Shown here in pieces: positions 1-13,800 of a DNA stretch of 64,000 bases. The DNA comes from Pectinophora gossypiella (taxonomy: Eukaryota > Arthropoda > Insecta > Lepidoptera > Gelechiidae), in assembly GCF_024362695.1 (NCBI RefSeq), contig NC_065406.1, forward strand, positions 7,130,001-7,194,000. The letters are read 5' to 3'. The notes beneath the pieces were generated by a model. The model saw nothing but the letters and a program-made list of their open reading frames with translations, did no database searches and had not been told where the DNA came from. Numbering within the stretch: position 1 is the stretch's first letter; each line of letters opens with the position of its first letter. Position numbers and translations under genes: made by a program.

Positions 1-96
1 CATATGGAGCTCAAAAATGATGGAATACACTGCTCCAATAATGGTAACTACCAAAACTCGATGACAAGCCACTAGATCACAATTAATGATAAAAGG

Positions 97-720
97 TTTA
101 TTGAAACATTCACATTTTTCACTGTTATAAACACTGGAAAGTTGCAGTTTGTTTATAAGAACCACGAATTATCGCGCGCGAAGTAGTAAAGTCGAACGCA
201 CGTGCGTCCGTCCATCGACGAGACTCCATACACACTGTCTGGCTGTTCGTGTTCGTTCGCTCGTTCAGTAACGGCGGCGGTAGCGCTGCATAATGGTGAC
301 CGGTTGCTTTGAATTAACTGACTCACGGAATAAACGACACCAAACCCCGTACCCCGTGGAACCCGGATGATCGAACAACTAGCTGCTATTGAATTAGCCG
401 TGGGGTGCACAGGGGTTGCGCATTTAGGGCTATGTGGGATTATTGATAGAGTTCAATAAAGATGACTTTTTCGATTAAGGGAATACGACGTTAAATATTG
501 GGAGCGTTGACGTCGATATTAAGGAAGAGTTGCCAGTATTCGATTATAATAATGAAGATAGAGCGTCATAGAGCGCGCGCCCCAGATGAAGCGGGTCGCA
601 CACATTATCGTGCGAGGGCCTCGCGTTGCGCAAGCGGCAGCCACTTCTGAAGATTTATAGGCCGCGAGCTCGAGTTACACTTGATAACGTCTGCGCACGC
701 GGCAACCGCATAAAGACGGT
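97..720 (-). other. GC-rich block with AATAAA on the minus strand
   Basis: About 160-720 is clearly richer in GC and CpG than its surroundings (many CGCG and CGTCG). On the minus strand it is followed by an 85-codon open stretch (410-153) and an AATAAA at 97-102. It could be a terminal exon, a non-coding RNA, or an internal promoter for a short NAV isoform. I recognise no protein in it. Confidence 0.3.
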
Positions 721-1529
721 GCCAGCTTTTTGTTGAAACTAAACGTGCGTAACGCAAACAAATTACAACAAGTTATTCATCCCGCACAAGAATTATGTAT
801 TTGCCAACTATTGTGTTCGGACTACGAAACAGCTGTTAAATAAGTTGAAAGTTTAATACGGTTCTATTACTGTAGGTATTGTATAGCTTGAGGATGTACT
901 TATGTGCTAACCAATACCGTTCAATGCAAACTTTCTAATGATCCCAGTTCAAGATTTGGGACATGTGTAATTAATAAGGCGTGTAGTTGATTACATTTCC
1001 ATATGCTGACGCGACTTTCTCATCTTATATTAAGGTGATTCGTTTTCCATACAAAAGTTGATGCAGTGCTACAGGAAAACGGATAGAGGAATATTGTTAT
1101 AAAACCGATAAATAGTAATATTTTGGTGTATTATTTTCGCAAACTAACAAAAATTTAAGGTCCGAATACGAGAAGTACCATATTTCAGACCCTCAATTTT
1201 GATCAATTCTACATTTGTAGTGGTGCAGATTACAGTGTATTTGCTGAGCGTGTAGAGGTGTCAATGTTAGTTTGTGTGCGTGATAGTTTTTTTTTTTTCT
1301 AAAGGCTTTGACTACTTGACAAGTGTAATAGAATGTCAGTGACAATTTATAAAGAGATTTTGTATGAAGAGAATAAATATAAATAAAAAACTAAAAATTC
1401 TACAATCTGAGAAAAGGAATATTGGAAAAATATTTTTGTAATAACGTATCTTATTTAAACATTTTTAAATAATGGGTAAATACCGTGTTTTAAAAGAGGA
1501 CATATATTATAATAAAAAATCAATACATA

Positions 1530-1600
1530 AAATGAAAGAAATGGCTGTATGGGCATAGTTCCCTTTGCCTTACCCTTCGGGGAAAACCAATTCAAAAAAG
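1530..1600 (+). repeat. dispersed repeat, copy A
   Basis: A segment around ATGGCTGTATGGGCATAGTT followed by CCCTTTGCCTTACCC recurs almost unchanged at 1973-2035. It looks like the end of an unclassified transposon. Confidence 0.6.
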
Positions 1601-1899
1601 AAGTTGTTGCATTTGCCGGCCTAAATAGTAGTCATTTATAATTAATTGTTTTTCCATCCAACATACAGATTTATTTATATTCTCTTTGCCGCGGACTTTT
1701 TGGTGGGACCGGGAACGGGAAGGTTGCTTTCTTCATTGAATAATCTAAATAATCAATACGAAGTGGTGTTTTGTGGTTAATGATCACATTAGTCGGAAAA
1801 CATTCCCGATAGTATTATTAAATCGGAATATTCAATAAACAAAGTGTACCTATCTATTTTCGCTTTGCGCCAACAAGCCGCTTACTTCGTTTGGGGTTC

Positions 1900-2035
1900 G
1901 GAGTAGGAGTCTGCTCCGAGGGTGGGGGCTTAGGTTTCATCATTTCATTAATCATCATCAAGAAAAAAAAACACAAGACATGGCTGTATGTTCATAGTTC
2001 CCTTTGCCTTGCCCTTTGGGAAAAAAAATAAGATA
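1900..2035 (+). repeat. dispersed repeat, copy B with GC-rich and CATCAT-rich flank
   Basis: The second copy of the ATGGCTGTATG...CCCTTTGCCTTGCCC repeat. It is preceded by a GGGTGGGGGCTTAGG block and a CATCATTTCATTAATCATCA run, which look like the 3' end of a transposon. Confidence 0.5.
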
Positions 2036-2429
2036 CATTTTGAAATTCTTATGTATAATAAACAAACATCACAGACATCATGACAGATCTAAAACTAAAT
2101 AAAATCTTTTTTCTTTTTTCTATTTGGCTTATTTATGAATTTTAATCAAGAAAACGTGATAATAAGTTCGACAGCAACCAGTTCAGGTCCCCGAAACAGC
2201 CCATTTCAGGCCGCGTATATATGGAAATACTACTTCAATACGTCCCAGCCTCGTCTTTTTTTAACGTCCTCGTTATAAAAAGACGTCCTAACCTGAACTA
2301 ACTAACCTAACAATAAACACCACGCGTAAATATATGTCCAGAAATGCGCTGTGAGTCGTCTGGACTGGGCGCGAAAACAACATAGAATTCGATTAGGTGC
2401 TAAGTGTCCCGCATGCTATCACCAGCTGT

Positions 2430-2545
2430 CACTGACATACGTATGAAGTCCCGCGGATTTTATTGGAACTAAATGACAAGTCATAATAATTATATGCGGA
2501 TACTGCGACATCAGCGCCGTGCTTGCGGGACGTCCTGAAGCGCTA
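2430..2545 (+). repeat. dispersed repeat, second copy near 59780
   Basis: The stretch with TGGAACTAAATGACAAGTCA, then a CTGCGACATCAGCGCCG core, matches 59780-59880 (GACAAGTCATAATTATTAT, CTGCGACACTAGCGCCG). It is an unclassified repeat family. Confidence 0.5.
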
Positions 2546-2559
2546 TTACATCTTTCAAA

Positions 2560-5500
2560 CGCGATGCGACAAAGTTTGAACCTACGCAATTTAGGAAAAA
2601 TCTACCTTATTATTACTGTACTGTGATCGTTATTTGTAAAATCATACAATACATATACACAATTCTTTATACACAATATAATTATTATGACATATTGTGG
2701 ACTTTTCGGTATACCTACAAAAAAGGAACAATTCAACCATACGTTGTTTTGTTATATCTCAATGGGCTCAGGCAGCGTTTTCGCCGAAAGCTCCAAGTCG
2801 GCTATATTTGTAACGATAAGTAATTATGTTTGACATTCATCATCATTTTTGAACCATTTTATACAAAAAAAATACTTGTATAAATTATAAACCCTAAAGC
2901 ACGCCCATGAATCACTCTACTCATTGGTGAAAACCGTATGAAAATCCGTTCAGTAGTTTTTTAGTTAGCCGCATGTTCACTGATGCGATTAATGCCTGTT
3001 AGAATTTTACAAAATAAAAATACGGAAATTACGGAAGGTACTTTAGTGCAAAGTAAATTATTGTATACTTAATTATAATATTATTGGTAAAAGTGATACT
3101 TTTTGAAAATTCCGTAACAAATAGACGGGTTCGCCAAATTCAATTGTAAAAAAAAATACAAAAAGTAAAAACAATTAAAACATGCAGTTGGGTTTGAACC
3201 GTGAACCTTAAGAATGGCGGCTACTGCTTTACCAAATGCGCCATTTAGAAGTTAGAAGTAGACTTCAAATTATGCATCTCTTTTAATAGCTAACCTAGTT
3301 CGCATGTGTGTGTGACAGCTTCGTGTTTGTACACAAATTGAAATGACACCAACTTTTGATGCAATGTTTCAATATGATATCTTCAGTAAATACTTCAAAA
3401 TTGTAGCTTAACTTAAAGATAATGTATGTAAGATTTCGCCACCTAACATTTCACTGGGTCAGAACTCAACACTAAACGAATAAATGGAAAAAAATACGAA
3501 AACTGCAGAAGTAACGCCATCTACTGACGCAGCGTTACCTAGCTGACTGAAACACATCACCTTAAGTTTCACTGATATAAACAAACATGCATGACATTAT
3601 CAAACATTTGTACACGACGCACCAATGTTGCCAATTGTGCAGGATGAGACATCAACGTTCCTTTGTTAGCGCGTGGTTAGCTTTGGCTAAGTGCCAGAAC
3701 ACGCGCCTACTGCAGCGGGTAACTTTACCAAATACAACTAAATTCTAGTGCAAATCCACCACTCGACAAAACACAAAACATGCTGTAGCATGATTGTGTA
3801 CAGTCAGTCGATGTTAACCTCGAGTCAATATAAAGAATCATGAGAAACGTTCAATAAAACAAGCGATTCAGTAAATGGACAAATGACTGACTACCCACAG
3901 AAATTGTATTACGCGCCTTAAAGGTCATATAAAATTAGAAGTTCAGATTATTGATACGAACTTATGAATAGTAAGCTTCATTATCTCAGTGAAAGTGATC
4001 CACTTTGTTAGAGGGGTTTTTTGTGTTTTGATATTATGTTATTTTCTTCCAAAATTGAGATAAGTAAAAGCAATAAAGCAATAACAAATAACCTTTTGAA
4101 CCAAACAAGCTGTCAAGAAATAAACAAATCAGCAATAACTTGTGACAAGAAGTGCAAGTAAGAACTAAATGCATCGAATTAAATAACCATTGCATCCAAT
4201 TGATACCTTGTTGGTAATCATCGAACGTATTACCACTTATATGCTATGCCACATGCCAGCAAAAACTTGAAACGATTTGTATAGCTAAGGCAGTGTAACT
4301 GCAATTAATACTAACAGTAATGATTATTGATGTGCTGAGGCAGCGAGCGAGGTCGTATAAAAGAAAACGGCGAGCTTCAACCATGGAACGAAACTGACGT
4401 CCACTTAAAAGGAATAAGAAATGTAGCTTTCAAACGGAAATAAACTTTAAATCGAAAGAGAGAACGATGTATTGATAGTTTCCCAGTAAAATACTGCTGG
4501 CGAGTAGACACAAGCGTTCCAAAACTACACAATGGCGTCGCAAGAACAACGATAGACGTTCGTTTGCTCGTGTTGAATTATTTATGGCGGCCCTGCTTTA
4601 CCAGACAGTAAATTAAGAGAACAAAAACAACCACCCGACAGGCTCTCATTGAAAACTTTACTTTTTCTTGGATTAAATGGGCAGATGGGGAAATATTAAT
4701 GCGTCCGTAGGCCGTTATTTTCCAAACTTTAACGAAGGGACACTCATTAGTCGTCTACCTTTTCTTTTGCAACGCTTTCGTGCAGCACGATTTCATCAAG
4801 AACGTTTCGAAAGAAATCCTTTGTTTTGCAATTAAACAACAAAAGGACAATAGTGACTCTCGAATTTGATTAGATAATGACGATTCGATTTTAGAACAAA
4901 ACATTGTATACACACGGAATACTTTTGTTTTAAAAAAAATCTATCGAACTACGGGTTTGAAATCACATAGACACTTATTGTAAAATTGTAACTTGATACC
5001 TAAGTTGTTATCTTGCTTGCTTGCTTGAAAGTACGCCTTCTCGCGCCAATCTCACAGAGCAACAAGTTATGACTCACAACCGATACAATTATTACGGGCC
5101 TTAAATATTTCATGTCAATTGAAATTAATGACATGTGAGACAAGACCGAAGGGCTCCCGAGTTATCGCCATATTGGTCCGAGTCCGCATATATTGCGGTG
5201 TGTCAGCCGACACAAGAACAAGTCAACAGCGAAGTGTGTGGCGGAAAATTTATTGTATGTTCATAGAAAATTACGACGTGTTTATTACTGCTGTATTAAT
5301 ATTTCCAGATGGATATTTATGTTTATAAGTATGTAGTGGAACTGCTATAGACTTTATGTTGAGAGAAATTGTAAAACAGACCGAATGACAAAACTTAGTA
5401 GCTTTCGTTGTCAATGTCCAGAAAAAGGATTAAATATCCGAGAGATCAACTCAAGATGAATGAAGTTTCTGTCAAAATATTTTGTTATTTCAGAACTTAA

Positions 5501-7750
5501 TCGCTTCTCTTTTAATCGGCTTTGGTGTGTTGCAATCTAACAAAAATAACCAGCGACAATATTGCACTTAGGTACTTCTTTTTGTGGTCATAATTTTGAA
5601 AGTAAACAGCTCTTTTTACATACAATAATCATGTTTTCCTTAATGATGATAATTATATACTTGTAACTCTGTTAAATATAATATTCATAGCAACCTTCGA
5701 GTCATAATATGACGTTATTCGTTTTTATTTGTCCTTAAACTTTGCTACGTTAATGATGGGTCAAGACGATAATATTACAACAAGACACGTTGCTTTAGCT
5801 CTTTGACAACAGTTTTATAATATTATACAACAGTTTTTTTATTGTTTTATTATATATATAGTATCTTGGCTTATTAAAAAATATCCAACTGTGACGGTTT
5901 CTGGTATGCCTCATTCCCTTGATTAAAAACAGGCACAGGAAAACCTATGCCAGTAATAGGGTTAACCTATTGACCAAAAAATCGAAAGGTAATGTAGGTC
6001 AATTACGTTCGGGTACTTAATAGCAGTGAAGCAGCTTCTGATTAGCGCCTAGGTGTATTGTACGAGTAAGCTACAATAAATAATCATGCGAGAACTACAA
6101 ACTTCAACATTATAAGCCGACGACATCCATGCTTGTTACATTCTCAGTTGCATTGATTGGCTTCAATCTCGCTGGGTGTTAAGTCATTTGAAGAAAATCC
6201 AAAATTGATATGTTTGGTACACAAACACGTCACATAAGTTTCTTTTTCACAGCAAAGATTCGTTATGAAAGTGGTAGTAAGTTCGTATAAATGTAGAATT
6301 TTGAACAGTTCTGTACCGGATCACTACAATTCATGATTTTTTTATTTCAATTCCATTTAAAATTTAGCAACTATGCGTATGACTTAGGACCTAGAAGTAT
6401 CAGCGGTAGCGACTCGCAGTTGGCGTTTGGCACAGATTCCTACCGCCAGATATGGTTACAAATAGGACCGCCGCGTCTCACGGTCGCCCGACCCGGCCCT
6501 TACATTATTTACTGACCCCTCACTTTGACATTGCAACTCAACTTTCTTGCATTTGGATAATTCTCTCGTAAAAAATGACCCGGCGTGTTGAGTGAGAGAT
6601 TACTGTAGAGAAACTGTGTGGAAAGTAGTAGCGATTGTGATTACGCACTTATCCGGAGGTGGGAAGAAAATGATGAGTCACGTCGGTTTTGACTTTTGAC
6701 TCTTGAGTTGATCATTTCTTTAGTTTTAAGAGTTCTGAGTATGGCAAATAATTAGTACAACAAGTACATCTGTACCTACTAAAAAAACGTATACTATACA
6801 GCACCAACATGTAAACAAGACAAAACGTAATAAAACTCCTTGAACGCAGGTGCATCTCGAATGAATAGCTACCAGAATTAGACAAGAGAAACAAGACCCC
6901 ATAAAAATAACCTTAAAACAAAAGACGCGGACGATCCTTACGAATCCCTATCGAATGTCAAAAAGTGAAAGTCCAAAGCCTTGTGTCAAAGTGTCAAGCA
7001 GTACCTACCCAACCGCAGAATGTAATTTACGTGCAGCCACTAAATTGGAAAGTCTAATATTACAATGCTTATAAACAAAAAAGATTAGTTAGCTAAGCAT
7101 CCGTGGGCCAAGATAGCTTAACAAGGTGGCAAGTAATATTTATTCATTATTTTGTCTACGAACACAATATCATGTTTCAATAAATGTGGGCGCATGTTAT
7201 TTGTGGTGACAGCTCAACTGTTGACAGTCGACAAGTCGAAATCATGTTTCATTTGTTTATATTGCTCCTATGAAACAAAATACCAGCGTAATGGTACATT
7301 GATTGTACTTTCTATGGAGTTTGTCAATGTATTTCAACTACTAGGAGAGCGCTATTGATTCTCTGAAGATTTAGAAATCTTATCTTCAGGATTCAGGATT
7401 CAAGTTCTCGACAATCTCACAATCTCACAGATTCTTGTAGTTTTAATAGTAGTAGAATCCATCTGTCGAATCGCAGAAATTATACAGGTACTTTTTCTTT
7501 AATTTGATGAAAATGTAGGTAGTTAAAATATTATCAGAAAAGAGAAGAAACAATATCGCATTCGTTATTAACATAAAATCACGTAATTAAAGTTCTGGTT
7601 CGTTGTTTTAAATTAATGTAAAATTTTTGGTTCCTTTCATTTCACTTCGAAAGGGCTGATATGGGTTTCCATTAGAATATAATTTAAATACTAATAACCT
7701 ATAAACGTACCTATAGTATAATTGTAGGGTGGTATTAGGTAGGTACTTAC
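2560..7750. other. intron 16 of NAV, no coding signal found
   Basis: AT-rich intron sequence to the left of exon 16. Apart from the tRNA-like remnant near 3200 and a GC-rich patch at about 6390-6520 of unknown origin, I see no exon, RNA gene or classified repeat. Confidence 0.6.
3188..3260 (-). repeat. tRNA-like SINE head or tRNA pseudogene
   Basis: The minus strand has an A-box-like TGGCGCATTTGGTAAAGCAG and a B-box-like GGTTCAAACCC at the right distance. The acceptor stem does not pair well, so this is more likely a SINE remnant than a working tRNA gene. Confidence 0.45.
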
Positions 7751-7825
7751 ATTAGTCGTAAGTTGTGTTGTCAGCGTATGGACTTTTTCTTTAGCATCAG
7801 CGAGCTCTCTTCTCAGCTTCCGAAC
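7751..7825 (-). CDS. sick: NAV exon 16, coiled coil; last exon in the window
   Basis: 75 bp, 25 codons, phase 0 at both ends, acceptor CTCTTAG, donor GTAAGTACC. It encodes VRKLRRELADAKEKVHTLTT and QLTTN, with heptad-like Leu/Val spacing. In other NAVs the sequence continues with a segment close to A(N/H)xVAAFEQSL; I found no exon for this between 1 and 7750, so the next exon lies beyond the window and this intron exceeds 7.7 kb. Confidence 0.94.
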
Positions 7826-10800
7826 CTAAGAGAACAATAAATCAGTAATTAAAACGAAACCAGACAACGCCGTTCAATGCATTGTTCTAATGAAACTTAA
7901 GTTTTTGTCTTTCTCTCACCCTCTTCAAAGTAAGTCGACTTACTGTTTACGGGTTTTATCGACGTTGAGTACATTTTAATTACCTACGTATGTGGAAGCC
8001 TGTTATTGGCTTATTGGCATTCATGTATTTAATAATTCGATCATTTTAAAAACATAACCGTAAAAGTAAACTCCTCAAATAAAATTTAAAAAAGCATTTG
8101 ATTTGAAATTTCTTACCTCGTGTGCTTGCCTCTCCTCGGACCCTGCGCCGGCAGCTAGAGACGACGCTGTTGACACCAGTGATGCGGTGGACCCGTGAAC
8201 TGTAGGACACATTCTTATGATGTATAGGCTCTACAAGTTGTAATAATTGTATTTTGATGGTATGGTAACAAATGATGGCTGATGGTCATTGATCAATAAA
8301 TTAACATTTAAGTGTAGCTCAAGTTAAACTATACTTCAGACCTAACAGTGCCTGGGAGAGAAATCAAAGTGCTTTGACGGCTTTAAAACCCGTATTACTG
8401 TTTGTCTAATCAGTGGATAAGACTTATCCTATCTGAGTGACCAATCTATTGGGGCACCTCGGAGCTGATCTACACCAGGTTATCTTCAGCAATACGTTGA
8501 TAAGAATAATGGTGAATAATCGTGGGGCGTAAGCGTGGCCAATTATTGGTCAGCAAAAATTTAGTATCGATCGCCATCGACTCGCAAAGAAGAAGATCGT
8601 GCCCCGAACTTGGCGGGACATACTGAAATATAAACTTCTTTACATTTTTAAGACAACTTAATTCGTACTGTGCTTCAAGATGAACCCAACTTTACATCTT
8701 TTTTTCACATTCATATTCATTTATTGCATGTCACAAACAATTAAGGGAACATTTTAAAATACAACTTAATAACATTTTTTCTTACGATCCTTTAATGTTT
8801 TATATAAAGGGTCAAAATACCGTCATCATTCTTCTTAGGATAGTGGTGCGAATGTCTCGGAGTGTGCATGACGTTGGCAGGCTGGTGAGTGGGGCTGAGA
8901 GCCGAGCGCGGCGATGGCGACGGAGGCTCCGACACGCCGTAGTTCAGACCTATGGTCATAGAATAAAGAATAATGCTGCGCATAGAACGGCAACTCACGA
9001 CTCCGCAACAATTCGTATCGGGTGCCGAGCTAGATTCGATTCGACTTCACCCTGGGTCTTTCTTTAGTCTAAATATCCGTAAGCCGCTAAAGAGTAACGG
9101 GGGAACGCGCGCAGACTGGCCCGCGCACTTATGCAGTAATTTATTGTATGGAGTGTCCTGGGCGTGCAAGGATTTAGATAAGGGCACAGATGAGAAAGGA
9201 AAATTACAATGTGATGTTGTTTAACAAAGAAGATTCGTAATTTGATGCTGTTAAAGTATGATAAAAAAGGTAATCAGTATTTTACCTTGTCCACCAGGTC
9301 CGTATTGCACTGGTAAACAATAATACGGCTCGTAGTCGCTCTCAGAAGACCTTTGCAGCATAGAAGGATATAACTTCTCCGACTTCGTAGATCTGTAAGC
9401 ATTTTGACAGTCAATATCCCTTCTAGAAGCTAAAGATACGGACGATACGAACCGTACACTGCCACGATACATTTAGCATAATGACCACAAAAGCCTATTG
9501 ATTTATAGATTTATCTAGCTCCTACAAAGAAGTTCAAAAGTAAATAACGGAAATTAAATTTAAAATTGCATAACTTCCAAGTTTGTTTGATTTGTGAATT
9601 CAATGCGCAAATTATGTTTCGAACGAAATTGTGAGAAAATTTAATTAGGTAACTTTAAGTATTTGATTTGCAAAAATAACATTTAGCATATTGATTTATC
9701 GTATGTGTAAATTAAAATGAGAATGGTAAAAAGCCGTGCCAAGTTCAAATCATGCAAACGATGTCTTGGTATAAGAGAAGCGTGCCACCTCGAAGCAAAT
9801 ATGAGCAAACCTTCCTTGTGGCGTACCTTGGGAACGTCCTATCTCTGAGGTAGCTAAAATTTGATCAAATAACATTTATTTTATACGAATCCATAACTTT
9901 TCAAGTACCTTATATACGGTCATGACGGGTAAGTGATGTTAATGAACATGAATGGGAACAATGAGTGGCATGATAAAAGAATGACCAAATACAATAGAAA
10001 TATTTTAATAAATAGATTAATTAGAACTTTGACCTGTACCAATGACGAGCTAATAGCAACTATTTACTAAAAGATTGTCTGAGAACGATAGTTTGTTAGA
10101 TACACAGACAAAGGGGATACACAGATATAAGGGGACTGATAGCCGCAGTTCTAACTAGAATGCCGATAGACTGTCGCCAATTTAGACAGGTCTGACTGAG
10201 CGCCATTACGTATTTGTTAAATGCAGCCTCGATGAAAAATACGTACTGAAAAGGCTGCAGCTTAGTAGATCACGTTCCACCCAACCAACCTCCTTGTACT
10301 ATTGGAGCGCAAATAATTACAGTTTAAATCGCTGGATTATTATGATAGATGAAAAGACGCACCTAATACTGTTGCTCCTGTTAAGCCGGGAGCCCTGAGC
10401 GTCTCGGTGCATGATGAGCTTATTGTGTGTGAGTGAGCTGCGGTGTGAGTTAGGGGAGGAGGTGTGTTGTGCCGCCGAGTGCAGCGACGTGAGAGACTCC
10501 ATACTCTCGCCCTCGGACAGGCGGCCGCTCGCCGAGTATGTGTTGCTGAAACCGGGACAGTTCAGGGGTCATGCTGGCCAGTTGTAGGGTGTCTGATGTT
10601 TTTTTTCTTTTTTGATGCGTTTTTAGAGTGTTTTAGGTATAGTTTATAAGAAATAGTAGGCAAATGCGCGCAAAGTTTAAGTATTACTATATTCTTGAAC
10701 ACTTTTCCGCAAAGAGAATTTGGTTGAAAATAATTTTAGAAAACCAAACGGATTTAGATTGTAATCTTCCTACAACTGGCCATATCGGAAAATGGATAAA

Positions 10801-13800
10801 GCACGTGAAAATGATATAAGTTTCCACATAATGTTAATGCATTTCCAAATTCCAATCACTCGAAAATGACACGCATAAAGGAATGAAAAGGGACGTGAAA
10901 ATGTAAACGATGATGCTTTATGATCACACAAGGGAGCTAATTTACACAAACTGTACAGGTTTTTTTAATTACAGGTAGGTATTTAGGTATAGAGTTTCTT
11001 ACTGAGGAATACCTTTCACAATTCCTTACGCGCACTCAAAACTGATTCTTAGTAGAAAACCATTGTTAAGTTTGAAAATCTTCGAAGCGTCTATGCTCTT
11101 TAGTTCACAAATTACTCATACACTGGATGTTCAAAGCGTAAAATTGCGAAGGATACTCTCAATGAAATGTTATATCAACACTCAAGTTACAAAAGAAAAT
11201 ATTTACAAATATTTACCTGTGTCTCAACCAAGGCGCGTAAGGTATGCCGTAGTCTGATTTCACTTCGGAATATGTCTGTGTATCAGACAAGCTGCCATCA
11301 CTGATCTTCATACCACCTCTTGGGGCAATCCTGTAAACACAAGGTTTCTTCTAGTTAACCCTTAGGATAGCGGCACACCACTGGCAAATTTCCCACGATT
11401 TTTAAGTGTAGATATAAAATTATAACCAAATATTTATACTGATAAGGATTGTTTACTTTACGTCAGAAAGTTGTGATAGAATCGATAACAAATAACCGCA
11501 CAGGTTCATAGGAAGCGTTACTAGATAAACAAGACTAGAGACATGACAAATATCAGTCTTTTTAAGTATGTTAATAAAGCCTAACATGCAGACCCCACTG
11601 ATACCCTATACTGACCCTATTGATTGTCAGAAACAGCAACAAAAATAAAAAGAATAGATAAATATCTTAACCTCTGATCTTGTTACCTGTAACTATGTGT
11701 CATGTTCAGTAGATTTCAAAGTAAATTACTATTGTGTTTTTGAACTTTGCATGCTTTACACTTCACTAACTCAAATGGACTGTGTTTATGTGCAAGTTCT
11801 GACAATATCCAGCCAGGGATGGACTGGGAAATCAATCAATTTTATAAAATCTTGGCATAGGTTTCATAATGAACTTATGTTGGAATATAAAATATAGTAG
11901 AACTTACATGTAAAATAATTATTTAGATGTCATATTATAAGTAGGTACTTCAGGTAGGGTAGGTATTCCATTTCTACCTACTTACATAAGTACCTATACG
12001 TAAAAATAGTGGTATACCTAATGTTATCTATTTTTATTCAAATAATAATGTGATGTTATTTAATATCAAGAAAGAGATAACATAACACACTTGACATCTA
12101 CTACGTTTTTGCAACTTACCTATCTATTTTTATTAATAATATAATCTAAAATAAAACAGAATACAAGAAAGGGGCAAATAAATAAATTATACTACATAGT
12201 GTGGAGTACAGCTCTGTAGCATGATTCTGAAAAGATCCCAGACATTTAATTGGAAGTAAAAAGAGGCCAAATTACATTTCTATCTCATTCTAACAAATGG
12301 GCTCACAGACGCCAATTGTTTAATTGATAAACCCAGCTGAGCAATTGTCTGAATGTTAGGGTTCTGTTCTTCATGCCGGTGCTGTAATATTATGATATTT
12401 TATATGTGTAATAAAATTTAATACATTTATGTGATGTATTCTAAGTTTAGATATTACATAATATTTTTGTAGTTCAAGTACCTTTGGTTTAATTAATAAT
12501 ATAGCTTATTTTGAATGTTCAAAATAAATGACATTATTATTTAATAATAGAATGTGAGGTTTACCGGTCTGATATGCCCTTTTTGCTCAATAACAATAAG
12601 TCAAAGAATTCATTCTACTTGTATTTTAGATAACTAAGGGCAATATGACTTCATTGTACTATATGAATGTTTACTCTATTCTATGAATGTTTGCTCTTGT
12701 TACCTATGGTGGTGGAATAAAGCAGCAAACTCATGTGTGCCAGGTTTGGGCAGGGACTGTGACCCCAGGAGACGTTCTCTGACTGACGCTGATAACTGCG
12801 CCGCTGCCGTGCCACCCAGAGAATAGGACTTCGGCCCAATGCCATTTTCTGGAAATAAGAAAGATTTCTTTTTTATAGAAGATACCTACAGCTAGATCAA
12901 TGCTATCATCATCATCAGCCGTATGACGCCCACTGCTGGGCATAGGCCTCCCCCAAGGATCTCCACGACGATCGGTCCTGCGCTGCCCGCATCCAGCGGC
13001 TTCCCGCGACCTTCACCAGATCGTCGGTCCACCTTGTAGCGGGCCTGCCCACTGAGCGTCGTCCGACACGTGGTCGCCATTCTAGAACCTTTCCGCCCCA
13101 TCGGCCATCGGTTCTCCTCGCTATGTGTCCTGCCCACTGCCACTTCAGCTTTGCAATACCTACCTACAAGAGAGCTATGCTCGGTATTTCCTTGCTCGAT
13201 CGAATCAGAAATGAGGAGATCCGCAGGAGAACTAAAGTCACCGACATAGCTCGGAGAATTGCAATGCTATAGAGTAGGTATAAACATTGTTTGTTTATTC
13301 CAGTAGGTGGATTCGTGGAAAAGTTTGTTAGGTACCTAAGAAAGTATACCAAACTACACATCGCTACAGTGACCTTGCGGTTTAAAGAGGTGTCTATTTA
13401 ATTCGTATGAGTTATATTAGGTAGATATCAGCATTTAGATATCCGTGTCAAGGCAATGACTAAAACATAAGTGTAACTATTCAAAAACAAACTTACTGTG
13501 AATTTGAAGATCTTGTGTGCAAGTTTGTGTTCCACCCGAAACTTTAACCTTCGTTCTGGGTACTGCGGAAACTTGAGCGGTTCTTCCACCTAAATAGAAA
13601 TGAAATATTAATTAAATAATTCAAGTCATAAATGGAAAGTCAACTTAGTTTTTTCTTTATATTCGCGCGTAGACAGATACGTATTCGCGCGAAACTCCCA
13701 TTCCAAATTATTTTCCGTGACACTGACAACAGCTGACAGTTGCGTGTTGCGTTTTGTTATCTTTTTTTTTTTTTTTTTTGGTAATGGCTTCGCATTTTGT

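Noticed and set aside
6380..6520. possible NAV exon in a GC-rich patch
   Set aside because: Neither strand gives the NAV continuation expected after exon 16, and no paired splice sites border it.
12731..12943. 70-codon minus-strand frame over NAV exon 10
   Set aside because: It runs through the exon 10 splice acceptor in another frame. The spliced frame gives the conserved RERLLGSQSLPKPG.
12892..13143. 83-codon minus-strand frame
   Set aside because: Wrong-frame shadow of the LINE RT remnant at 12915-13157, whose correct frame gives recognisable RT sequence.
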